Assembly (NCBI GenBank): GCA_016934055.1
Contig: JAFGTR010000132.1
Location: 1 to 44,754 of the forward strand
From: Bacteroidales bacterium
GTDB lineage: Bacteria; Bacteroidota; Bacteroidia; Bacteroidales; UBA10428
Length of the DNA stretch: 44,754 bases
Direction of reading: 5' to 3'
This document shows positions 33,632-42,403 of this stretch, piece by piece; the stretch's first letter is position 1; the number at the start of each line of letters is the position of its first letter. The notes under the pieces were generated by a model. That model had not been told where the DNA came from. It ran no database searches and saw only the letters and a list, made by a program, of their open reading frames with translations. A program made the translations under genes and the position numbers.

Positions 33632-35956
33632 CTAACTTAAAGCCTTTTTGATCTTGTCAAACAATTGTTTGAAATTTTTGCGGGTATCATCATCAAAATC
33701 AGAAAGACTGACTTTTTCATTCTTCAAATAATTCATAAAATTGGTTACGAGAATCATCCGTGAAAGACCGTTTCCCGCAATATAATCCGAGTTTGATTCA
33801 GTTATTCCAACTCTTTTTTGCAGAACATACCTTTTGAAATCAATGGTGGAAAAAAGATCTTCAATACGCTGGAATCCCTCTACAATGATTATTTTATTGT
33901 TGGTTTCTTCACCAGGTATAAAAGCTGATTTTCTGAGCAGATCTGCCATTTCCCGCTTCTGGGGTGTATCAAAAATCAGAGCCGTAAAATCAAGTTTCCA
34001 TCCTATCAGGATGTTTACCAGCGCCGGAATATTTGACTCACTGGTTGCAGGAATAAAAAAAGCCTTTCCCTGGAAATCAAACAGTTTAGAAATCTCAGAC
34101 AAATAGTAATAGGTAATGGAATCTTCAACAAGAATATTGTTTTTCTGCTGTATCAGTTGTTGATCATACAATCTTGCCCCCATCAGCGAATATATCGGTG
34201 TTAATGTATCAGATGAAGCCTCATGAAGTGATTTGGCATCCATTACGATAGTTTCACTTCTTTCATCATCTTCATCAGCACGCTGTATTGCCATTATCCG
34301 ATAAAGCTTTGAAGGATCAACCAGATGCGGGGAATGCGTGCAATATAAAATCTGCATTTTATCCTTCAGGTCTTCAAATACTTTTAATACATCTTCCTGC
34401 GCCCTGGCATGTAAGCTCAGTCCGGGTTCATCAATAAGCAAAACACGATTGAAATGGTTACTTTTTGCCGTAGCTTTTAACTCAAGGTAAAAAGATAAAA
34501 ACCATCTGACGCCACGGCTTCGTTGTTTAGGATAAAGCCTTTCAGACTTATCCTTTATCCAGAATTCCAGATATGGTTTTCCACTTTTTTCAGGGACCGT
34601 GTAATCATAATGTTCAAGTTCAAAGTTCAGTTTTATTTTATTGTCCTTTCCAACATTCTGACTCCAATAATCCTGAAAATCAATAGTTATATCACTGTTC
34701 AGGTTTTCAATTTTCTGTTTGAGAATGCGTTGATTCTTTTCACGGAAGAAATCTGCGTTGAGGCCCGCAAGCTTGAGGAAATTCTGTGCGGCTTTATATC
34801 CTTCAACCATACCGCTTTCATTTAACAGGTCTTCCAGATCGATTTTGTTTGGCAGCAGACTGCTGAAATCCTCAAAGAACTCAAAAACAGGTATATGGTT
34901 AAACATGACATTTGCTATTTCTTCCAAAGTCATGTATCGTTTTTCATTCTCAATTTCAATAGCCGATTCAACTTCAGCATCCCTGAATTTTTTACCGTCA
35001 AGGACAAGAGATGCAATTTTTTTCTTTATCACCAGTTGTTCATGATAATCGTTGGAGGTTTTCTGCATTTGTTGATACTCAGACTTCAATTGTTCAAGGC
35101 GCTGAGCACTGTTGCGTCTTTCTTTCTCATTTGAGCACAGATCATGATAATGTTCAGCATCCTTTAACTGACCATACTTAAAGATTATCTGTTCATCCAG
35201 TTGTCTGACATGATCATTTAACTCAGAGTATGTTTTGCATACACTTACCTTTTCCGAAATTTCCTGAGTCAGATTTTTCTTTGCATCAAACACCTGAAGC
35301 TTGTCATTAAATTCTTTCTCTCTTTCTTCAAACAGGGCTTTCATTTTTTCAAATTCCTGCCGGGCCATTATTTGCAGATCAGGCTTCTTATTCTTGTTAA
35401 CGGCTTTTCGTGCCTCTTCAAGTTTCTGTGCAGCATCGTTAAGAGCCTCCCTGGCTTCTTGTTTCGACTTGTCAGCTATTTCCATCTCCCTGATGACCAA
35501 ATCAGTTGCAGCATATAAGTCGGTTATGGCTTTACTTATCTTATTTTCTTCCTCTTCTCTCTTTTGTATTGCCTCAGTAAAAAACTTGATGACAGATGGT
35601 TCTGAAATAGTGAGTCTGTTGGTTCTTGAACCAGTCCATTCAAGACACAGGCTGAATTCTTTCTTATCTTTCAATTCGGCATAAAGATCCTCAGGAAGGA
35701 TGTCTTTTTTGAGATAATCATGAAATCCTTCATTTTCCATCTCAAAAGTGCACTCAATGATAGGATAACTGAGATCGCTTCTGAGCACATCATCATAAAT
35801 TTTCCTTTCGTAAAAACATTTTAAAGCCTCCAGAACAGAAGTCTTTCCTGATTCATTCTGACCAATAAGTGAGGTTATATTGTCAAATGCAAGAAAACAC
35901 CAGCCTGTATCAACAATTGACCGGTAATTCCTAATACGAAATGCCCTGAGTTTCAT
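33632..35956 (-). CDS. AAA/ABC-type ATPase of the OLD-like family with coiled coil
   Basis: A protein of 774 residues. It begins like RecF/OLD ATPases (MKLRAFRIRNYRSI) with Walker A GQNESGKTS at 32-40. A long coiled coil, about residues 130-310, interrupts the ATPase. The second half has QRSRGVRWFLSFY (signature-like) and Walker B VLLIDEPGLSLHA near 505, then THSPHLV. The C-terminal ~180 residues contain ILVEDSITYYYL and TALIFD, which resemble the start of a TOPRIM domain, but the expected DxD is not evident. OLD-family proteins include phage-defence nucleases; no UvrD-type partner is next to it. It lies 20 nt behind the SpoIIE phosphatase gene. Confidence 0.85.
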   Translation of the reverse strand: MKLRAFRIRNYRSIVDTGWCFLAFDNITSLIGQNESGKTSVLEALKCFYERKIYDDVLRSDLSYPIIECTFEMENEGFHDYLKKDILPEDLYAELKDKKEFSLCLEWTGSRTNRLTISEPSVIKFFTEAIQKREEEENKISKAITDLYAATDLVIREMEIADKSKQEAREALNDAAQKLEEARKAVNKNKKPDLQIMARQEFEKMKALFEEREKEFNDKLQVFDAKKNLTQEISEKVSVCKTYSELNDHVRQLDEQIIFKYGQLKDAEHYHDLCSNEKERRNSAQRLEQLKSEYQQMQKTSNDYHEQLVIKKKIASLVLDGKKFRDAEVESAIEIENEKRYMTLEEIANVMFNHIPVFEFFEDFSSLLPNKIDLEDLLNESGMVEGYKAAQNFLKLAGLNADFFREKNQRILKQKIENLNSDITIDFQDYWSQNVGKDNKIKLNFELEHYDYTVPEKSGKPYLEFWIKDKSERLYPKQRSRGVRWFLSFYLELKATAKSNHFNRVLLIDEPGLSLHARAQEDVLKVFEDLKDKMQILYCTHSPHLVDPSKLYRIMAIQRADEDDERSETIVMDAKSLHEASSDTLTPIYSLMGARLYDQQLIQQKNNILVEDSITYYYLSEISKLFDFQGKAFFIPATSESNIPALVNILIGWKLDFTALIFDTPQKREMADLLRKSAFIPGEETNNKIIIVEGFQRIEDLFSTIDFKRYVLQKRVGITESNSDYIAGNGLSRMILVTNFMNYLKNEKVSLSDFDDDTRKNFKQLFDKIKKALS

Positions 35957-35976
35957 TTTTTCGGTTTGTTATGTGG

Positions 35977-36816
35977 TTAATTGTTTCGATGGTACCGCCA
36001 ACCTAAAAGTAATACGTCATCAAGCTGCGGCAGGTTTCCTTTCCATGTATTAAAAATGTTAATCAGCTTTTCTCTTTGCTGATGTATGGGCATGGAACTA
36101 ATACTGAGAATCAATGAACGAAAAGGCTGGTACTTAAACTTTTTGCCTTTTGGACCACCAAACTGATCAACAAAGCCATCAGTAAAAAGATAGATCAGAT
36201 CACCCTCATCCAATTCACAATATTGATCAGTAAATGATTTTTCTTCGTCTGCTGCAATACCGACAGGCATTTTATCCCCCTGCATTTCAACCAGACGGTT
36301 TTTCTTTACAATATAAGCCGGATTAAATGCTCCGGCAAAATTAAGCTTGTTGGTTTCACTGTCAACTATACCCAAGGCCATGTCAATACCATCTTTCTGC
36401 TCATTATCATCACCTGTTTGCCTGAGGGCATTCATGATTTTTTCCCTCATCTGGTTGAGAATAGATGCTGCTCCTGTAAAATGACTGTGATGAATTATTT
36501 CATTTAAAAATGTCAGTCCCAGAATGCTCATAAATGCACCGGGAACTCCATGACCTGTGCAATCAGCCACAGCCAGGAATAATTGATTCTTCTTTTGTGC
36601 CAGGTAATAAAAATCTCCACTTACAATATCCCTGGGGATAAAAATCAGGAAATGTTCAGGCAATAATCTTTTTAGTGCAACAGCCGATGGAAGTATAGCC
36701 TTCTGAATATAACTTGCATATTTAAGGCTTTCATCAATCTCCTTACGATCTTTGTTTTTGATATCGTATGTATTGTTAATTTGCTTTTTTTCACGTGGAG
36801 TATTAACTTTCATCAT
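35977..36816 (-). CDS. SpoIIE-family (PP2C-type) protein serine phosphatase
   Basis: A protein of 279 residues. After a short charged start comes the helical linker KYASYIQKAILPS and then the phosphatase domain with metal-binding aspartates in VSGDFYYL, VADCTGHGVPGAFMS, DLIYLFTDGFVDQFGG and LPQLDDVLLLG. Sensor domains (PAS, GAF, TPR or 7TM) that usually precede this module are missing, so an external partner must provide the input. Such enzymes dephosphorylate anti-sigma-antagonist (STAS) proteins in partner-switching systems. It is followed by the OLD-like ATPase at 20 nt; the meaning of the pairing is unknown. Confidence 0.92.
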   Translation of the reverse strand: MMKVNTPREKKQINNTYDIKNKDRKEIDESLKYASYIQKAILPSAVALKRLLPEHFLIFIPRDIVSGDFYYLAQKKNQLFLAVADCTGHGVPGAFMSILGLTFLNEIIHHSHFTGAASILNQMREKIMNALRQTGDDNEQKDGIDMALGIVDSETNKLNFAGAFNPAYIVKKNRLVEMQGDKMPVGIAADEEKSFTDQYCELDEGDLIYLFTDGFVDQFGGPKGKKFKYQPFRSLILSISSMPIHQQREKLINIFNTWKGNLPQLDDVLLLGWRYHRNN

Positions 36817-37151
36817 TATTAATTTCTATTTATATATAATCCTTAGCCTTTGAATTATAAATAATAAATAATTCAAGTTGCCAGTAAATAAATTATTAAG
36901 TATTTTTTTCATAAACAGCAACTTAAGTTAAATAATATATTTAATGCTCTGCAATAATGTATTCAACGCGAATTATTATAATGTATTGTTTTTAAAAGCC
37001 TGACCTGAAGTGATACGTTACGTTTTATTGGGAATATTGTATTTTTTTGGTTTGTGCTTTGTGATCTTAATGTTTATCATCCACAGAGCTCCTGAATTTA
37101 TTGAAAAAGAAGATGGGTCTCTTATACCCAAACCAAGAAAAAGAAACAAAA
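36817..37151. other. Intergenic region of 335 bp, mostly A+T-rich
   Basis: It contains the candidate 55-residue gene at 37010-37177 on the plus strand. The left ~190 bp hold no feature I can support apart from several TTAAATAATATATTTAA-like A+T stretches. Confidence 0.5.
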
Positions 37152-37177
37152 CTAAAAAATGGTTCCTGCATTTTTAA
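37010..37177 (+). CDS. Candidate 55-residue single-helix membrane protein
   Basis: A GTG at 37010 opens a frame of 55 residues ending in TAA at 37177; a TGA two codons before the GTG excludes a longer version. The start VIRYVLLGILYFFGLCFVIL is one hydrophobic helix, followed by a polar tail with RAPEFIEKEDGSLIPKPRKR and ending in a basic stretch. The composition (helix, then a Pro- and charge-rich cytosolic tail) is that of a real small membrane protein rather than of random A+T-rich DNA. Against it: a GTG start, no clear promoter, and 26 bp of overlap with the convergent gene at 37152. An alternative start is the ATG at 37070, which would remove most of the helix. Confidence 0.45.
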   Translation: MIRYVLLGILYFFGLCFVILMFIIHRAPEFIEKEDGSLIPKPRKRNKTKKWFLHF

Positions 37178-39128
37178 GGAAAATTGCATTTTCATCTTCA
37201 ACCAGAAGTATAAGATTTTTTTCACTATCCAAAAGAGCATCATTTACAGTTCCTTTACCTATAAAAACATTTTTCAATGCAACTCCGTTTTGATACTGAA
37301 ACCATAAAAGATTATTCCCTCCCTGTTTACATTTTGAAATCAGCAATGCCTTGTCTGGCTCTATTGCTGTCATCTTAACGATAGCTGATATTGTGTCTGA
37401 TAAAATATGTTCTTTCTCCCAACGCTTCTTTCCATCTGCACCAAAGCTTGATATGAATACACAATTATCGCGCCGGACACCGGAAAGAAACAAATCGCCG
37501 TTTTGTGAAGCCATACCAAAATGATAAACCGTTCCCGGAGGCGAAACAAATTCCTGTTTGATATACCCTTTTATGTCCATTTTAGTAATCCAGTAATCAG
37601 TTACAACCAGAACCGTTTGATCAGGCATTATATTCAAAGACCTTATTTCACCTGTATCTGAATATGTTCTTTCCCATAATTTTCTGCCGGCATCATTTAG
37701 TACAATCAAATGACTGTTCTTTCCAAGTGAATCATTCAACTGATATCCACCAAGCAGTATATTATTATTGTTATCCACAGTCAGAGTATTTATTTTCCAC
37801 TTTCCTAACTGCTGACTCCATATGTTTTTTCCATCAGGTGCCTGCTTGAAAAGCCAGATCTGCCTGGATGCACTGTCAATGCTGTTCCATGTATAACCAG
37901 CTAAAATGATTTCATTTTTTTGATTTACAGCAGAATATAAGACCTGGTCATGATATTTTCCGCCTGTCGTTTTGTTCCATATCATTTTCCCTTCCTTATC
38001 CAGACATAGCAGCCAGATATCAGAATAAGATGTGTCATTTTTTCTTGTTGTAATGGCCATAAAATATTGCCGGTCTGAAACCATTTCAACAGTCCCCGAT
38101 TTTTCAGTTTCTCCACCAAGATCAAAGCTTCTGACCCATTGGATACTACTTGAAGTAATACTTGAAGAAGATAAATATTTCATACCCAGATCCAAAGATT
38201 TAAGGTTAAAAATATCGATGTATTGTTGACCTTCCGGATATTTTTTAATGAATTCATTATAGGCTTCAAGGGTTTTAATTTTTCTGGCCTGTTCATAAAG
38301 GATTTGTCTTTGCAGTATTTTGGCTTCTGCTATTTCAAGAGACCCGGGATATTTCCGGATATATTCTTCATAACTTTGCAATGTATTGGCGGCTTTTGCC
38401 TGACCAAAAGCTGCTGCATTACGCTTTTTTATAGCCAGATTGTACTCGTCTGCATCAGGATAAGCCTGAATAAACCGGTTATATGCTTCTACAGTATTGT
38501 CTGCCTGAGCTTTTTCAAAGGCAAGCTTGTGGCAGTATTTTAAGGCTTTGTCAATCTGTGCCGCTTCGGGAAATTTTTTAATAAATTCAAGATATCCTTC
38601 CAGTGTGTTTTGTTTCTCACATTTTCTGAATTCCAATTGATTCCGGATGTGAATTACGTTTCCAAAATGACGAAAATCCGGAAACTTCTCAATGACCTCA
38701 TAGGTCAGTTCAAGGTTATTTTCTTCACGGACATATTTTATCAGATTTGCTTCAACTACAGCTATTGCATATTCAATCTTCTTTTTTACAGGCCTGGCAG
38801 TGTGTCTTTGCTCAGTATTCATGAAATACTCACCAATGATTTCAAGTTCCTCCTCTGTCAGATTATCAATATTTTTCTGGAGAATCCGGCAATAAGACCA
38901 GGCCTTAACCAGATGAAACAAAGGGGATTTATCATCAGAAAATACCAGTGTCAAACCAAAATTAACAGCCGGATTCTGATTGTCAGATTCCCTTAGATCG
39001 CTGAAAAAGGATAAGGCTTTTTCGTACTCAAGTTTTTCAAGCAATTTGAATCCTTTCTTCAAATTTTGTGCACACACAAGATTTGAAAAATAAAAAACTG
39101 ATAACAAAATAATAAATATTTTCTTCAT
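37152..39128 (-). CDS. Secreted protein with five 37-residue helical repeats and a beta-propeller-like domain
   Basis: A protein of 658 residues with a signal peptide cleaved after VCA (residue 20). A TPR-like start (~21-132) leads into five tandem repeats of exactly 37 residues (133-169, 170-206, 207-243, 244-280, 281-317), each with the pattern NTLExYxEFIKKYP. From ~325 on, blades of the type IWLLCLDKEGKMIWNKTTGG, IWLFKQAPDGKNIWSQQLG and LIVLNDAGRKLWERTY suggest a beta-propeller. It lies 60 bp behind the OmpA gene on the same strand. Protein contacts in the periplasm or at the surface are likely; no enzymatic motif is seen. Confidence 0.82.
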   Translation of the reverse strand: MKKIFIILLSVFYFSNLVCAQNLKKGFKLLEKLEYEKALSFFSDLRESDNQNPAVNFGLTLVFSDDKSPLFHLVKAWSYCRILQKNIDNLTEEELEIIGEYFMNTEQRHTARPVKKKIEYAIAVVEANLIKYVREENNLELTYEVIEKFPDFRHFGNVIHIRNQLEFRKCEKQNTLEGYLEFIKKFPEAAQIDKALKYCHKLAFEKAQADNTVEAYNRFIQAYPDADEYNLAIKKRNAAAFGQAKAANTLQSYEEYIRKYPGSLEIAEAKILQRQILYEQARKIKTLEAYNEFIKKYPEGQQYIDIFNLKSLDLGMKYLSSSSITSSSIQWVRSFDLGGETEKSGTVEMVSDRQYFMAITTRKNDTSYSDIWLLCLDKEGKMIWNKTTGGKYHDQVLYSAVNQKNEIILAGYTWNSIDSASRQIWLFKQAPDGKNIWSQQLGKWKINTLTVDNNNNILLGGYQLNDSLGKNSHLIVLNDAGRKLWERTYSDTGEIRSLNIMPDQTVLVVTDYWITKMDIKGYIKQEFVSPPGTVYHFGMASQNGDLFLSGVRRDNCVFISSFGADGKKRWEKEHILSDTISAIVKMTAIEPDKALLISKCKQGGNNLLWFQYQNGVALKNVFIGKGTVNDALLDSEKNLILLVEDENAIFLKNAGTIF

Positions 39129-39188
39129 AATGAGTATCTATACACCATATAAACTAAAGCAAAAGTTTAGATAATTATCATAAATTTG

Positions 39189-40586
39189 TTATTTTTTTAA
39201 CAATGTAAATTCAACTCTTCTGTTTTGTGACCTTCCGTTCTCTGTCAGATTTGATTCTATGGGCCGGCTTTCTCCGTAACCTGAGGCTGTAATTCTTTCA
39301 GGACTAATACCTTTGCTTACAAGGTATTCAACAACTGATTTCGCGCGTCCTTCTGATAACTTCTGATTATACGCATTGGCACCTTCGCTGTCTGTATGGC
39401 CTGAAATCTCGATCAACTTGATATCTCCTTCAATCATAAACAATGCTACTTTATCAAGTTCGGCAAAAGAAGCCGGCAATAAATCCGTTTTATTGAACTC
39501 AAAAAAGATATTTTTAAGCACAATGGCTGACCCTTCTTCAATGCTTTTCAGTTCATCTTCAAAACTCCGTTTCCTGACGACCGGCTCTTTAAACACTATC
39601 GTGTCAGTTGAAATACAGTTAAAGGCATCGCTGGCCTTGTATATATATGTCCCTGCCGGAAGATTTTTTAATACACTGCCTGTCAAACCATTGTTCCATG
39701 ATACCGTATAAGGCGGAGTGCCTCCTATGATATTGATCTTTATCTTTCCGTCGTTTATAATCTTCTCTACTTCACCAGTCATGGGATCAACGCCACCTGT
39801 ATAGAGCGAATCAACAATGCGCGTTTCAAAGTCGTGTTTTACACAGGGACAATCCCGGCAATTGTCCAATGGTATTATAATAACATCATCAATATAATAA
39901 TAGGCATAAGCTTTGTTGCGTAAATTAACTATGTTCTTATCTGTGACGACATAATTGGTATTGTCATAGTTTTTGAAATTGCCGATGATAAAGTATTTTT
40001 CATTCCCTGCTGCAGTATAAACCGTGCATAATTCTTCCCATTCATCGATATTATCAAGAAAGAGTCCTTCTTTGCTTTTAATCTGAGGCGTATAGGGCAG
40101 ATTGATATTGATTGTATTTTTGATTTCAACATCACTGAAATACAGACTGAGCTGATCAACAGCAAATCTTGAGTAGGATGCAAGTTTGTATGAAAAGCGA
40201 ACACAATACTTTTTCCCCTGCACCAAAGGGCTGGATAATGTTCCCTGAATATATTCGCGATAGCTTTCTTCAGTTCCGCTTAAAATAGCACCCACAAAGG
40301 CGTCTCCGGTTTTTGGCTCACTCACGCCTGCAAAATTCGAAGGAACACCAACGTTGCGGGGACTGCACCGGTTAAAATAGTCAGGTGTGGCAATGGTTGG
40401 ATATGACCAGTGCGGCACCAGTTTATGAGACATGTCCTGAGGTGTATAATCATCAGGACATTTTTCATATTGCTCAAAACTGAAGTTCGGAACAAGATTT
40501 TTGGCCTGGGAAAAAAGGAATGGAATCAGTATCGTATTGAACATTAACGCATACAAAAGAATTGATATTTTTATTAAACGGTTCAT
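39189..40586 (-). CDS. OmpA-family outer membrane protein with jelly-roll and SprB-like repeat
   Basis: A protein of 465 residues. A signal peptide covers ~1-27; residues ~30-245 form a region starting NLVPNFSFEQYEKCP with a jelly-roll look, common at the N-terminus of Bacteroidota OmpA proteins; residues ~285-335 form a SprB-like repeat (GGTPPYTVSWNNG...NLPAGTYIYKASDAFNC); residues ~350-465 are the OmpA C-terminal peptidoglycan-binding domain (NIFFEFNKTDLLPAS, SGHTDSEGANAYN, LSEGRAKSVVEYL, NRRVEF). It anchors the outer membrane to peptidoglycan and exposes the N-terminal part. The downstream repeat/propeller protein is a probable partner. Confidence 0.92.
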   Translation of the reverse strand: MNRLIKISILLYALMFNTILIPFLFSQAKNLVPNFSFEQYEKCPDDYTPQDMSHKLVPHWSYPTIATPDYFNRCSPRNVGVPSNFAGVSEPKTGDAFVGAILSGTEESYREYIQGTLSSPLVQGKKYCVRFSYKLASYSRFAVDQLSLYFSDVEIKNTININLPYTPQIKSKEGLFLDNIDEWEELCTVYTAAGNEKYFIIGNFKNYDNTNYVVTDKNIVNLRNKAYAYYYIDDVIIIPLDNCRDCPCVKHDFETRIVDSLYTGGVDPMTGEVEKIINDGKIKINIIGGTPPYTVSWNNGLTGSVLKNLPAGTYIYKASDAFNCISTDTIVFKEPVVRKRSFEDELKSIEEGSAIVLKNIFFEFNKTDLLPASFAELDKVALFMIEGDIKLIEISGHTDSEGANAYNQKLSEGRAKSVVEYLVSKGISPERITASGYGESRPIESNLTENGRSQNRRVEFTLLKK

Positions 40587-40795
40587 ATAATATGATACTT
40601 AATAATGAACTATAAAATTATGGAAAATTTCATAATGGAACAGGCCATTTATACAAATATTTAAGCCAATGTGTGTTTGCTTTATATATGATGAATGATT
40701 CTGCATTTTATTTAAACCGGCATGAAATTTCATAATTTTTGTTAATGCTGTCTTTATGTCGTTGATATCAATAATTACTATTGGCGATAAAATAT

Positions 40796-40803
40796 TAAAT
40801 TTG
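40796..40803 (+). promoter_or_regulatory. Bacteroidota-type -7 box for pyrK-pyrD
   Basis: TAAATTTG matches TAnnTTTG, 25 bp before the ATG at 40829. Confidence 0.55.
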
Positions 40804-40828
40804 CCTGCTGAAATACTAAACACTGTTC

Positions 40829-42403
40829 ATGACCAACGAAAAATCATACAATACATTATGTTTTAATGTTTTAAATATACTTTTGGGCAAGCTTGATATA
40901 CAAATATGCTATATTAACAGGAGACTGTTTAATACAGTATCTTTAGCCGGCAATCTGAACGGACATTCAGATCTGGATAAAGACCAAATCGTTATGGCCA
41001 ATTGTGCTTTTATCGCAAAAAATAAAAAAACAAACTTCATTTTTAGTTTCGGACATCAGGGTGTTGATCGTCTTCAAAAGTTGTCTCATTATGTCTTTTC
41101 GATAGATGACAATAAATTTAAAAACATACATATCATAATTTTTAAAGATTCTGACGCGTTGGATGAGGCAAGACAGATAAACAAAGCTTCTACCTATAAA
41201 AGAAGTTTTTTTACATCATTTTATGCGATTTGTGAGAAAGCACTTGAAATTGACAGGAAAACATACGATAAGTTGTTGGATAATGAACAAGGTTGCAATA
41301 AAAGCCTGCATAATTATAAAAGCCTGGCAAGTCTGCACAAAATAGAAATCATTGATAATATACCAGTTGGAAATAAAGATCATAAAATCTACAAGTTGGC
41401 TTTTATATCAGATGACGCTGTTGATATTTTACCAGGTCAATTCATCATGATATCTACACTGAAAGAACAAAAAGCAATGTCAAAGTATTATAAACCGAAG
41501 ATACTGACTTCGCTCTCGGAAAGTGTGCCAGATATTCTGAATAATTTACAAACCAGGCAAATATCATTTTTAAAGCGGCCATTTGGCATTTACAGAACTT
41601 ATCATGAAAACTTTGATCACGATTACCTGTTAAAACTGAATATAGAAAAGGAACTGGTTTCTGTTTTATATATTATTAAAGCCAGAAAATTTGAAATCGT
41701 TTATAAAGTGCTGGAAAACGGTATAGGCACTAACGAGTTGACCAGGCTGACTGAAGGAGATAAACTTGAGATTCTTGCTCCTCTCGGGAAGATATTTGAT
41801 TTACGGGAACTTGTGAAAGAAGACATTGATGAAATTCATATCGTTGGTGGTGGTGTGGGTATTGCACCCCTCGTTTATCTGGTGCAGATGTTACGGTATT
41901 TAAATATTAAAACCAAAGCCTTTGTTGGTGTTGAAGATTATGATGCCCTTATTTATAAAAATAATAGAGTAAAGGGCCATAAAGGGCCGGGTACCGATTC
42001 TAAAATCTACATTGATGATTTGACAGATCTGGGTTTATCACGCTCTTCAGATATTTTTTTATCCTTTCTGTGCAATACTGATAGAGAACAAATAACTGAT
42101 TTGAACAATGTTTTTAATGGGAACCTTGTTACTGAACCCTATGCTGAATATATAAAACAGCATAAACATCTGAAAATATACACTTTTTCATGCGGTCCTG
42201 TATCAATGATGAAAAAAGTACATGAACTAACAGCCCAATATAATATAAAGTCCTATGTTTTAATGGAAAAGCGGATGGCTTGTGGAATAGGTGTCTGTTT
42301 TTCCTGCGTCTGCAAGACCATTAAAAATGGTGAGACACATAATTCCCGGGTTTGCATTGAAGGCCCAATTATTGAATCAAAACAAATCGACTGGAATGAA
42401 TAA
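40829..42403 (+). CDS. pyrK: Dihydroorotate dehydrogenase electron-transfer subunit PyrK with unusual N-terminal extension
   Basis: From ~172 on, the protein is a PyrK-type reductase: an FAD-binding barrel (GQFIMIS, then RPFGIYRTY), the NAD-binding half with IVGGGVGIAPLVYL, and a 2Fe-2S site with Cys485, Cys490, Cys493 and Cys509 (CX4CX2CX15C). It passes electrons from PyrD to NAD. PyrK is normally ~260 residues; this one has 524. About 170 extra residues precede the barrel, with no domain I recognise, and a ~40-residue insertion separates GQF from RPF. The pyrD ATG overlaps its stop by 8 bp, which confirms the assignment. Confidence 0.88.
   Translation: MTNEKSYNTLCFNVLNILLGKLDIQICYINRRLFNTVSLAGNLNGHSDLDKDQIVMANCAFIAKNKKTNFIFSFGHQGVDRLQKLSHYVFSIDDNKFKNIHIIIFKDSDALDEARQINKASTYKRSFFTSFYAICEKALEIDRKTYDKLLDNEQGCNKSLHNYKSLASLHKIEIIDNIPVGNKDHKIYKLAFISDDAVDILPGQFIMISTLKEQKAMSKYYKPKILTSLSESVPDILNNLQTRQISFLKRPFGIYRTYHENFDHDYLLKLNIEKELVSVLYIIKARKFEIVYKVLENGIGTNELTRLTEGDKLEILAPLGKIFDLRELVKEDIDEIHIVGGGVGIAPLVYLVQMLRYLNIKTKAFVGVEDYDALIYKNNRVKGHKGPGTDSKIYIDDLTDLGLSRSSDIFLSFLCNTDREQITDLNNVFNGNLVTEPYAEYIKQHKHLKIYTFSCGPVSMMKKVHELTAQYNIKSYVLMEKRMACGIGVCFSCVCKTIKNGETHNSRVCIEGPIIESKQIDWNE

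Noticed and set aside
40599..40823. A 74-codon open frame on the minus strand between the OmpA and pyrK genes
   Set aside because: It overlaps the predicted pyrK -7 box, has low-complexity A+T-driven composition, and leads straight into the OmpA leader. No family resemblance.
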